Both the position numbers and the translations under genes were made by a program. Shown here one piece after another: positions 1 to 5,059 of a stretch of 5,059 nucleotides of DNA. Position 1 is the stretch's first letter, and each line of letters begins with the position of its first letter. Below the pieces are notes generated by a model. That model was given only the letters and a program-made list of their open reading frames with translations, was not told where the DNA came from and ran no database searches. Source of the DNA: Acidimicrobiales bacterium (GTDB lineage Bacteria > Actinomycetota > Acidimicrobiia > Acidimicrobiales > Iamiaceae); contig JAGQSI010000136.1 of the NCBI GenBank assembly GCA_020439605.1, positions 1 through 5,059 on the forward strand, written 5' to 3'.

Positions 1-136
1 CGCTGGCGTGCTGTTCCCCAAGCGCCTCGGCAACGCCTCAGAGTTCGCCACTTTGGCAGCTGAGCTGCTTCGCAACAGCTACATGAACGCCGAGTCGATC
101 CGTATCGACGCCGGCATACGTATGCAACCAAAGTGA
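1..136 (+). CDS. SDR-family dehydrogenase, C-terminal end (HSD10-like), partial
   Basis: This is the 3' end of a gene that begins left of the window; 44 codons and a TGA stop (134-136) are visible, with the first complete codon at position 2. The peptide contains 'FPKRLGNASEFATLA', then 'NAESIRIDAGIRMQP' just before the stop. In classical short-chain dehydrogenases the C-terminus has a 'P..R.G.p.E.a.l' segment followed by 'n.e.iriDgg.r', and the ending 'iRmqP' is typical of the 3-hydroxyacyl-CoA dehydrogenase type 2 / 17-beta-HSD10 branch. Such enzymes oxidise 3-hydroxyacyl-CoA with NAD in fatty-acid or branched-chain amino-acid breakdown, in the cytoplasm. The Rossmann fold and the catalytic Ser-Tyr-Lys lie outside the window, so the substrate class is an inference from the tail alone. 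The gene converges on the HAD phosphatase gene with one base between their stop codons. Confidence 0.8.
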   Translation, partial: AGVLFPKRLGNASEFATLAAELLRNSYMNAESIRIDAGIRMQPK

Positions 137-137
137 T

Positions 138-773
138 CTAGGTGGCTGCGGCTTTCGATGCCGCACGCCCCACCCACACGGGAACATTGGCCATGGCGAG
201 CAGTTCGGTATCGCCGCTGGAGTTTCCGTAAGCCCACATCGTCTCAGGCCTGGCTTCACCAAGCCAGGCCTTGAGCCGTTTTGCCTTCTCTGGGCCGCGC
301 ACGTTGGGGCCGGTCATCTCACCGGTCAGATGACCGTTGGCATCTGTCTGCATCTCGACTGCTATCACGTGGTCGAAGCCATGTAGCTCGGCGAAGGGGC
401 GCAGGTAGGTTCCGAGCGACGCCGACACCAGCACCAGCTCGTGACCGTGGGACTGATGCCATTGCACCTGCTCCACCATTTCTTGGCGAAGCTTCTTGGT
501 CAGGTCTCGTGAATAGCTCTCGCCCTGGGCAGCCAGCCAGGAAGCTTCGCGGCCGGTGAACAAGGATCTGAGCAATCTCGCTTTGGTGACATCTCGGTGA
601 TGTAGGCCGGATTTGTCGAGTCCAGCTCTAGCCTTGAAAGCGGTGGGAGCAACGCATGTCAAAGCCTTGGCCATTGCTATTGGTCCACAGGCTTTGGCCA
701 AGAAAGGAACCAACGTGTCTCGGTGGCTGATGGTCCCGTCGAAATCGAAGGCGGCTATCTGGCGAGAAGTCAT
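138..773 (-). CDS. HAD-IB family phosphatase (SerB-like hydrolase)
   Basis: A 211-residue cytoplasmic hydrolase of the haloacid dehalogenase superfamily, subfamily IB. All four HAD motifs are visible: motif I 'FDFDGT' with nucleophile Asp10 and general acid/base Asp12; motif II 'LVSAS' with Ser117; motif III Lys163 in 'GPEKAK'; motif IV 'YGNSSGD' at 182-188, with Asp188 as Mg ligand. The helical cap lies between motifs I and II (about residues 20-105), as expected for IB enzymes such as phosphoserine phosphatase. Length is normal for the group. Relatives act on phosphoserine or on lipid-derived phosphates such as lysophosphatidate or phosphatidylglycerophosphate; the sequence does not decide the substrate, so no symbol is given. 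The ATG (771-773) follows the upstream gene's TGA by one base and has no clear Shine-Dalgarno, which suggests translational coupling. It appears to be the last gene of the minus-strand run. Confidence 0.9.
   Translation of the reverse strand: MTSRQIAAFDFDGTISHRDTLVPFLAKACGPIAMAKALTCVAPTAFKARAGLDKSGLHHRDVTKARLLRSLFTGREASWLAAQGESYSRDLTKKLRQEMVEQVQWHQSHGHELVLVSASLGTYLRPFAELHGFDHVIAVEMQTDANGHLTGEMTGPNVRGPEKAKRLKAWLGEARPETMWAYGNSSGDTELLAMANVPVWVGRAASKAAAT
147..165. other. GC-rich hairpin at the convergent gene ends
   Basis: TGCGGC (147-152) and GCCGCA (160-165) form a perfect 6-bp stem with a 7-base loop, inside the last codons of the HAD phosphatase gene and just past the stop of the SDR gene. 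Flanking GTGG (142-145) and CCAC (170-173) could extend it imperfectly. There is no T-run on either strand, so it is not a typical intrinsic terminator. As no other intergenic space exists, it may still slow or process the converging transcripts. Confidence 0.3.
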
Positions 774-774
774 T

Positions 775-1632
775 TCAGTCTTTGGTTAGAGCAGCAGCTA
801 GGGCGGAGTCAATGGTTTCATGCCCGAACCTGAAGCCTGCGTCTGTGAGTGCTTTTGGTACTGCTCGAATAGAGGTGAACAACAGATTGTGGAGCAGGTC
901 GCCAACCCCTAGCGGGACGTGCTTGATAGCTGCAGGAATAGGCAGCCGGGTTGGTTTGTGCAACGCGGCACCGAGCGCCGCCGTGAAATCGCTGTTGCGC
1001 ACTGGGTTGGGCGCTGTGAGATTCAAAGGGCCGTTGACGGTGGCGGTGTCCAAGGCGAATCGAATGGCCCGGACCTCATCTTCGAGCGAGATCCAAGACA
1101 TCCAGGACTGACCCTTGCCGGCATTTCCTCCAAGACCGAGCTTGAACGGTTTGATCATATTGGCGAGCGCTCCGCCGCTGCTGTCGAGGACAATGCCCGT
1201 ACGAAGGTGACACACCCTGATCCCGGCGGCGACGGCTGGGGCAGTGGCCTGCTCCCACGCTGTGCAGACTCCGGCGAGAAAATCCGTTCCGGCGTTTGCG
1301 TCCTCGTAGAGGATGTCGTCACCTCGTTCCCCGTAGTAGCCGATGGCCGATCCGCTGATGAGTGAGGCAGGTGGATCGGCTAGACCCGCGAGGGCGTTGG
1401 CGAGCAGTTCGGTGCCTTTGCTGCGACTGTCGGCTATTCGAGTCCGTTGGGCCTTGGTCCACGGACGCGCTGCGATTGGTTCTCCTGCTAGGTGAACTAC
1501 CGCATCTAGGCCCTCGAATCCGGATGCATCAAAAGGCCTTGGGACTCGCAGTACCCGGTGGCCGTCGGATTCAAGGGAACGGGCTAGTGCTCGCCCGATG
1601 AAGCCGCCTGCCCCGGTAATGGCGACTTCCAC
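775..1632 (-). CDS. TIGR01777-type NAD(P)-dependent epimerase/oxidoreductase (YfcH-like)
   Basis: A 285-residue extended-SDR protein of the TIGR01777 / YfcH family. The N-terminal Rossmann motif 'TGAGGFIG' (6-13) binds the dinucleotide. Family signatures follow in order: 'DAVVHLAGEPIA' (43-54), 'SGSAIGYYG' (93-101, with the SDR-type tyrosine), 'FLAGVCTAWE' (118-127), 'RTGIVL' (144-149), 'SWISLEDE' (179-186) and 'GPLNLTAPNPV' (201-211). The C-terminal part (about 235-280, 'RAVPKALTDAGFRF') matches the DUF1731 domain that ends these proteins. The length is close to the usual roughly 300 residues. The biochemical reaction of the family is not established, so the annotation stays at cofactor-binding oxidoreductase/epimerase. 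The start is GTG at 1630-1632, chosen because it places the Rossmann strand right at the N-terminus; it lies 5 bp after the mscL stop without a clear Shine-Dalgarno, implying coupling to mscL translation. Confidence 0.92.
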   Translation of the reverse strand: MEVAITGAGGFIGRALARSLESDGHRVLRVPRPFDASGFEGLDAVVHLAGEPIAARPWTKAQRTRIADSRSKGTELLANALAGLADPPASLISGSAIGYYGERGDDILYEDANAGTDFLAGVCTAWEQATAPAVAAGIRVCHLRTGIVLDSSGGALANMIKPFKLGLGGNAGKGQSWMSWISLEDEVRAIRFALDTATVNGPLNLTAPNPVRNSDFTAALGAALHKPTRLPIPAAIKHVPLGVGDLLHNLLFTSIRAVPKALTDAGFRFGHETIDSALAAALTKD

Positions 1633-1637
1633 GGGGT

Positions 1638-2012
1638 CTACTTGGAGGCGAGCAGATCGCGAATTTCGGTGAGCAGATCTTCTGTTGAGGGTGCTACCTC
1701 GTCGGTGACTTCGCCTTTGGCGCGTCGCTCAGCGAGTACCTGCATGGGCTTGACAACGAGGAAGAACACCACTGCAGAAATTGAGACGAAGCGGATGACT
1801 GCGTCGATAACGAGGCCGTAGGCGAACGTGCTGTTGTTGAGCGTGAAGGTCATGTCGGTGAAGTCCTTACCGACAATCATTCCGACGAGGGGAGTGATGA
1901 GGCCAGTGGTGATGGCGGTGACAATCGCGGTGAAAGCTGTACCAATAACCACAGCAACAGCGAGATCTACCACGTTCCCGCGCATCAGGAACTTCTTGAA
2001 TTCGCTCAACAT
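1638..2012 (-). CDS. mscL: large-conductance mechanosensitive channel MscL
   Basis: A 124-residue inner-membrane channel that opens under membrane tension and releases solutes on sudden osmotic downshift; the family works as a homopentamer. Seen in the sequence: the N-terminal amphipathic helix 'EFKKFLMRGNVVDLAV' (4-19), pore-lining TM1 about 14-44 including Asp16, Ala20 and Val21, a short extracytoplasmic loop about 48-64 ('KDFTDMTFTLNNST'), TM2 about 66-88 ending 'FFLVVKPM', and a cytoplasmic charged helix 'STEDLLTEIRDLL' (109-121). From memory, the TM1 residues and numbering follow the Mycobacterium tuberculosis protein closely. The loop is shorter than in that protein, and the C-terminal extension beyond the bundle helix is missing. 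Arg74 in the outer half of TM2 is unusual. The ATG (2010-2012) has an AGGAG 8 bases upstream. The gene lies 18 bp after the surface-protein gene and 5 bp before the epimerase gene. Confidence 0.97.
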   Translation of the reverse strand: MLSEFKKFLMRGNVVDLAVAVVIGTAFTAIVTAITTGLITPLVGMIVGKDFTDMTFTLNNSTFAYGLVIDAVIRFVSISAVVFFLVVKPMQVLAERRAKGEVTDEVAPSTEDLLTEIRDLLASK

Positions 2013-2020
2013 TGCTTCAG

Positions 2021-2025
2021 CTCCT
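2021..2025 (-). promoter_or_regulatory. Shine-Dalgarno of mscL
   Basis: The minus strand reads AGGAG here, 8 bases before the ATG at 2012. It lies inside the 18-bp gap after the surface-protein gene, which leaves no room for a separate promoter there and supports co-transcription. Confidence 0.75.
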
Positions 2026-2030
2026 GAAGA

Positions 2031-2558
2031 TCAGGCTTCGGCGCTTCGGCGGCGACGGCTAGCCACCACCAAGATCCCACCAACGGTGAGAAGCGCTACG
2101 CCACCAAGGCTTAGCGGGCCAACATCGGAACCAGTGCGAACAATTGGCTCGCTGGGCTGGCTTGGTCCCGGCTGTTGGGCAGCAGCGGTGGTGGTTGGGG
2201 TGACACTCTCAGCCACAACCTCGAAGTTTGCGCTGTCAACAACGGTGCCATCGCAGATCACATCAGCACGGTAGGTGCCGGGCTCAAGGTTTGAGGGCAG
2301 GGTGATGTCCAGCGAGAAGTTGCCGTCGGCGTCTGTGGTGGCCGGGCGAGTCATGATGACGGTTCCGGTGGAAACCTGGGTGAGACGTATCTCAGCCGTG
2401 GCATCGGGCCCGCAGGAGCCAGTGATGGTGATGGTGCCACCAGGGGTAGCTGGGCTTGGCGTAACAACAACTGGGTTGTACTGGGCAGATGCGGTGCCAA
2501 CAAATGCGAAAGACAAAGCTGTCAGGGCCGCCATCACCATCAAAATTCGCTTCAACAT
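2031..2558 (-). CDS. exported Ig-like protein with C-terminal membrane anchor (degenerate sortase-type tail)
   Basis: A 175-residue predicted surface protein without a recognised named family. Residues 1-25 form a Sec signal peptide: Lys3-Arg4, a hydrophobic core, and an 'ASA' cleavage site before Gln26. Residues about 28-115 look like one beta-sandwich (Ig-like) domain, with 'VTPSPATPGGTITITGSC', 'DADGNFSLDITLP' and 'EPGTYRADVIC'; Cys49 and Cys102 could form a disulfide. A Thr/Pro/Gln-rich linker follows (116-138), then 'IVRTGSD' (139-145), a hydrophobic stretch (about 149-167) and RRRR (168-171). This tail resembles actinobacterial LPxTG cell-wall sorting tails, but Leu-Pro is replaced by Ile-Val, so it may simply stay membrane-anchored. 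The frame is open upstream to 2678, but this ATG is preferred: it begins the signal peptide, has GGGAGG 8 bases upstream, and avoids overlapping the DUF4012 gene. The binding partner or role is unknown. Confidence 0.85.
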   Translation of the reverse strand: MLKRILMVMAALTALSFAFVGTASAQYNPVVVTPSPATPGGTITITGSCGPDATAEIRLTQVSTGTVIMTRPATTDADGNFSLDITLPSNLEPGTYRADVICDGTVVDSANFEVVAESVTPTTTAAAQQPGPSQPSEPIVRTGSDVGPLSLGGVALLTVGGILVVASRRRRSAEA

Positions 2559-2565
2559 GTGCTGA

Positions 2566-2572
2566 TCCTCCC
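2566..2572 (-). promoter_or_regulatory. Shine-Dalgarno that fixes the start of the exported protein
   Basis: The minus strand reads GGGAGGA, with GGAGG 8 bases before the ATG at 2558. This strong site, together with the signal peptide that starts right after it, shows that the longer in-frame opening up to 2678 is not used. Confidence 0.8.
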
Positions 2573-2619
2573 AGCAATAAAATCTGTCACGGGAACTGTA
2601 GCCGATTGGTGAGACATTG

Positions 2620-4887
2620 TCATGAGTTGAACGGCCCAATAGCCACCTCAGTGGTATGAGTTGCGGCTCCTTGGTCAATCAGCACTTGCTTCGAACTGGC
2701 CTTTGAAGTGGTGGAATGGGTGACCTGGAACGTGTCTCCAAAGGGCCGGGGCTGGGGCATCAGCCGCAAGCGGTACTGATCGCCTGCGGCGACCTTGCCT
2801 CGTAGTTCAATCTCGATCGTCACTTCTCCGCCCGGTGGTATTCGTACAAATGGGGTGTCCCATGCGTGCAGACCGCGTTCTGTGGAGCGACCCATCTTTA
2901 GCTCGCGGCCATCGATAGTTGCCGTCTTCACGTCGTGTGGAGTGAGGAACGAGAACCAAGAGATGTTTGTGCCACGTGGTGCCCCACGCTGATTGGCTAC
3001 TACCGCATCTGGCAGGTTGAGAGTCGGGATCTCATTTCTCGCGACGACCTTGAGGGTCGCGGCCAATTCCCCGGTTCTGGGGTTGATCTTGACTGCGTAG
3101 GTCATGTCCCGCTTGAGGTAGGCATCGAGTTTGTTGTTTCCAGCGTTCTGTTGAACAACCGCCAGAGCATCGCTACCCGGCTCTAGCCGGATCTCGCCGT
3201 CTGCTCCTAGGGACTCGAAGACCTCTTGTTCCTTGCTTCGCTGGCTCCACGCACGCAGATGCCCACCCCTAGATGCAGGGCTCATGGTTTGTGACAAGGC
3301 CCGCGGCGATGGCAGCGAGGCTTTGACAAGCGCCTCGAAGGTTGCCTTGATTGCGGCGGTCTGAATGGGATCTTGGACCCTGTCGGTAGGGAACTGGGTG
3401 TAGATGTCCCGGGTGAGGAAATCCACGGCGTTGGTAGCGGTGAGCTGGTAGTTCAGTCCCTCGACGTCCACCGGCCCGGTGAGCGACAGAAGTGCTGAGA
3501 GGCCACGAGGGTCTGCACTTATTACCCCATCTATCGGATTGCCCCCGGACTGGGGGTACAACTCGGCGAGAACCTTGGCCACCGTGGGAAAATCCGGGGA
3601 CAAGGTGATGTCCTGGAGGAAATCCTGCGGTTCGAAGCGGCCGTAACGTTCCAAGAAGTCCTGGGGTCCGGTTATGGTCCGGGTTCCGGGCTCGGCTGCA
3701 TCGATCAGCTCGGCGATGTTGCCTGATCTGGAGAGGTCGACCTCGCCGTTGTTGGCTATCAGCTCGGCGTAGCTGCCAATCATTCCTCCCGAGCCACGGA
3801 TCTCAGCAGAGGCCAAGAAGACCACTAGGTAGCGCCTTTCGCCTTCGCCACCAAACAGGCCAGGAACCACTCCGAGCAACTCGCTGGCCAGGGCACTTTC
3901 TTTTTTGGCTTCGGTGATCTCTGCGGAGAGCTGAAGAACCCGGGAACGCAACGGTGGTGCCAGGCGGGCGTTGAGTACGTCTTGGATTTTGGCGTCAGCA
4001 TCGCCGAGCGCAGCAGTTGCACGAGCGGCCGGTTCTTGAAGGGCGCTGACATGGGCCAGGTCTATTGCGCCCTCGAAGCGGAGCTTGTCGTAGTCCGCGC
4101 TCTGTGCGAGGTCGCTTCCAGCAGCGGTCACATCGAGGCCGCTTTGGATCACCGTTGAGACTGCATCTCGTTGCTGGGCAATTCCGGGAACAGCGCGTGC
4201 CCCCAGCGTTAGCCAGCCGTCCATGAGGTCCTGGGCCCGGCCGAAGTGGTCCGCTGAACTGTTGAGCGATGTCGTTGCGGACTCTCCGTCTCCATCGCGG
4301 GCGTAGTCGAGGGCAGATTCCGCGCTAGAAGCCCCGGACTTCACTGCTACGGAGGCCAGCGCGGTGGCTACACCAGTTCCAATTGCAGCAAGCACCAGAA
4401 ACGCCCCGAGCGATGCAGCGGTCCACTTGGTTACCTGTCGTTGCGAACTGGGCATCCATCGAAAGCCCGAGACCATGACTGTGACGAACGCGCCAAACGC
4501 CAGATAGGGGGCAACGGGGTGGGTGGTTGGCGGCAGCCAGAATGCGGCGTTGACCATGAGGGCCACGCCCGCCGCCCCTGTGTGGCGAGGGCGACGCTTG
4601 GGGAAGGCGCTAGCTATGAATACCATGAGCGCGAAGAGCGACAGAGCCAGTGAAACCCCGCTCGACACAATGCCGATCATGAAACCGCCGGCGATCCAAG
4701 GGAGCCTGCGGGCATGGCAACCAACATGGATCACCGCCGCAGCTATCGCTGCTCGGTAGGCAACATCAAGGGCGTCGAGCCCGGTGAGTGAAACCGGCGC
4801 CAATGCTGCCGAAATCGCCCCCAATGCGGTGGCTGCTTGTCGAATCACCCGCCGATTTCTGATTTCTTGTGACCGACTAAGAGCCAA
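2620..4887 (-). CDS. DUF4012 domain membrane protein with a multi-spanning N-terminus
   Basis: A 755-residue protein of the DUF4012 family, whose biochemical function is unknown; members in Gram-positive bacteria are often found near polysaccharide genes. Residues 1-15 are basic; about 16-181 hold several hydrophobic segments (roughly 16-57, 62-95, 104-117, 126-143 and 156-181). Then comes an Ala/Ser-rich, probably helical extracytoplasmic stretch (about 185-345). The DUF4012 core begins at 'RRYLVVFLASAEIRGSGG' (351-368) and continues with 'GSYAEL', 'YGRFEPQDF', 'LSPDFPTVA', 'GNPIDGVISADP' and 'LLSLTGPVDV' up to about 570. A C-terminal beta-rich part (about 595-750) follows. The start is taken as TTG (4885-4887), which has GGGAGAGG just upstream and gives a basic N-terminus. 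The frame is open to an ATG at 5016, but that extension would overlap the divergent gene. It is the first gene of the minus-strand run. Confidence 0.88.
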   Translation of the reverse strand: MALSRSQEIRNRRVIRQAATALGAISAALAPVSLTGLDALDVAYRAAIAAAVIHVGCHARRLPWIAGGFMIGIVSSGVSLALSLFALMVFIASAFPKRRPRHTGAAGVALMVNAAFWLPPTTHPVAPYLAFGAFVTVMVSGFRWMPSSQRQVTKWTAASLGAFLVLAAIGTGVATALASVAVKSGASSAESALDYARDGDGESATTSLNSSADHFGRAQDLMDGWLTLGARAVPGIAQQRDAVSTVIQSGLDVTAAGSDLAQSADYDKLRFEGAIDLAHVSALQEPAARATAALGDADAKIQDVLNARLAPPLRSRVLQLSAEITEAKKESALASELLGVVPGLFGGEGERRYLVVFLASAEIRGSGGMIGSYAELIANNGEVDLSRSGNIAELIDAAEPGTRTITGPQDFLERYGRFEPQDFLQDITLSPDFPTVAKVLAELYPQSGGNPIDGVISADPRGLSALLSLTGPVDVEGLNYQLTATNAVDFLTRDIYTQFPTDRVQDPIQTAAIKATFEALVKASLPSPRALSQTMSPASRGGHLRAWSQRSKEQEVFESLGADGEIRLEPGSDALAVVQQNAGNNKLDAYLKRDMTYAVKINPRTGELAATLKVVARNEIPTLNLPDAVVANQRGAPRGTNISWFSFLTPHDVKTATIDGRELKMGRSTERGLHAWDTPFVRIPPGGEVTIEIELRGKVAAGDQYRLRLMPQPRPFGDTFQVTHSTTSKASSKQVLIDQGAATHTTEVAIGPFNS

Positions 4888-4889
4888 AA

Positions 4890-4897
4890 CCTCTCCC
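4890..4897 (-). promoter_or_regulatory. Shine-Dalgarno that supports the TTG start of the DUF4012 gene
   Basis: The minus strand reads GGGAGAGG; its GGAG core ends 5 bases before the TTG at 4887. Neither upstream in-frame ATG (5016, 4989) has a comparable site on the minus strand. The choice of TTG remains an inference. Confidence 0.55.
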
Positions 4898-4952
4898 TGC
4901 AAGCAGCCCAAGAACCCGCTCTTGGTCGAATATGGGCATAAGCGTGTGTGAG

Positions 4953-4965
4953 GCGATACTATCGC
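4953..4965. promoter_or_regulatory. 13-bp palindrome in the divergent promoter region (possible operator/-10 site)
   Basis: GCGATA-C-TATCGC is a perfect inverted repeat with 6-bp arms and a single central base, in the 115-bp region between the divergent starts at 4887 and 5003. It contains TACTAT on the plus strand and TAGTAT on the minus strand, each matching the -10 consensus TATAAT at four of six positions including the outer ones. No good -35 box sits about 17 bp upstream on either strand. It may be a repressor site, an extended -10 region for one or both genes, or chance. Confidence 0.35.
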
Positions 4966-4990
4966 TGCCCGTACGCACGCGGAATTCATG

Positions 4991-4999
4991 GGAGGAGGG
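4991..4999 (+). promoter_or_regulatory. Shine-Dalgarno of the divergent right-end gene
   Basis: GGAGGAGGG on the plus strand; the first GGAGG ends 7 bases before the GTG at 5003. It decides for GTG over the in-frame ATG at 4988, which would place the purine run inside the coding region. Confidence 0.7.
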
Positions 5000-5002
5000 C
5001 GC

Positions 5003-5059
5003 GTGGAAACAGACAAGAACTCGATTCGTGATGGACGCCCTCGTTGGATGGTGGATTCA
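5003..5059 (+). CDS. start of a divergent gene, product not recognised, partial
   Basis: Nineteen codons are open to the window edge from GTG 5003, reading as Met-Glu-Thr-Asp-Lys and ending 'RDGRPRWMVDS'. A strong Shine-Dalgarno precedes the GTG; an in-frame ATG at 4988 would add five residues (first Met, then GGGR). The visible N-terminus is charged and polar with no signal peptide or domain motif, so no function can be given. DUF4012 genes often neighbour exopolysaccharide genes, where sugar transferases and glycosyltransferases occur, but nothing visible here confirms that. Being head-to-head with the DUF4012 gene, it probably shares the 115-bp control region. Confidence 0.55.
   Translation, partial: METDKNSIRDGRPRWMVDS

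Noticed and set aside
919..1365. 148-codon plus-strand open frame opposite the epimerase gene
   Set aside because: It is antisense to a clear TIGR01777 gene with all family motifs, has no recognisable domain, and its peptide is low in hydrophobic order; a shadow frame.
1828..2274. 148-codon plus-strand open frame opposite mscL and the exported protein
   Set aside because: It spans the boundary of two well-supported minus-strand genes, and its peptide mirrors their hydrophobic codons; no family likeness.
2559..2619. Promoter or terminator in the 61-bp gap between the DUF4012 and exported-protein genes
   Set aside because: TTTTAT could be a weak -10, but no matching -35 lies at the right distance, and no GC-rich hairpin with a T-run is present.
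2559..2678. 40-residue N-terminal extension of the exported protein from ATG 2678
   Set aside because: It would overlap the DUF4012 gene by 59 bp and bury the signal peptide; a strong Shine-Dalgarno and the signal peptide mark ATG 2558 as the start.
3605..3655. Repeated 'PQDFL' at residues 408-412 and 420-424 of the DUF4012 protein, as a possible internal repeat
   Set aside because: Only five residues repeat, the flanks differ, and this stretch follows the normal family pattern (YGRF...SPDFP).
1..5059. CRISPR array, tRNA/rRNA, insertion sequence or phage elements
   Set aside because: No regularly spaced repeats, no tRNA-like folds, no transposase or integrase motifs; coding genes fill nearly the whole window.

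Overview
The window looks like chromosomal DNA from a moderately GC-rich actinobacterium. The best evidence is the MscL protein, whose first transmembrane segment matches the Mycobacterium-type channel residue for residue over long stretches (compared from memory). A DUF4012 protein and a surface protein with an Ig-like domain and an 'RTGSD + TM + RRRR' tail point the same way. I cannot name genus or family. Nothing indicates a phage, plasmid, insertion sequence, CRISPR array or RNA gene.

Layout. Positions 1-136 (+) are the last 44 codons of an SDR-family dehydrogenase resembling 3-hydroxyacyl-CoA dehydrogenase type 2 (HSD10). It meets, tail to tail and with one base between them, a minus-strand run of five genes that fills almost all the rest. 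In transcription order (right to left) these are: a large DUF4012 membrane protein (start re-assigned to TTG at 4887), a small exported Ig-like protein with a C-terminal membrane tail (start re-assigned to ATG at 2558), mscL, a TIGR01777-type NAD(P)-dependent epimerase/oxidoreductase, and a HAD-IB phosphatase. Gaps are 61, 18, 5 and 1 bp, with no convincing terminator or internal promoter, so a single transcript is plausible. At the right edge a divergent plus-strand gene starts (GTG at 5003, good Shine-Dalgarno) and runs out of the window. The 115-bp divergent region (4888-5002) carries a perfect 13-bp palindrome overlapping a -10-like hexamer.

How they fit together. The first three genes of the run all encode envelope proteins: a multi-spanning protein with a large extracytoplasmic DUF4012 domain, a surface-anchored Ig-like protein, and the osmotic release valve MscL. 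The last two are soluble enzymes of uncertain substrate and may just share the transcript. A common envelope role is inference from gene order. I see ordinary actinobacterial genes with a few points worth checking, and no clear previously undescribed system.
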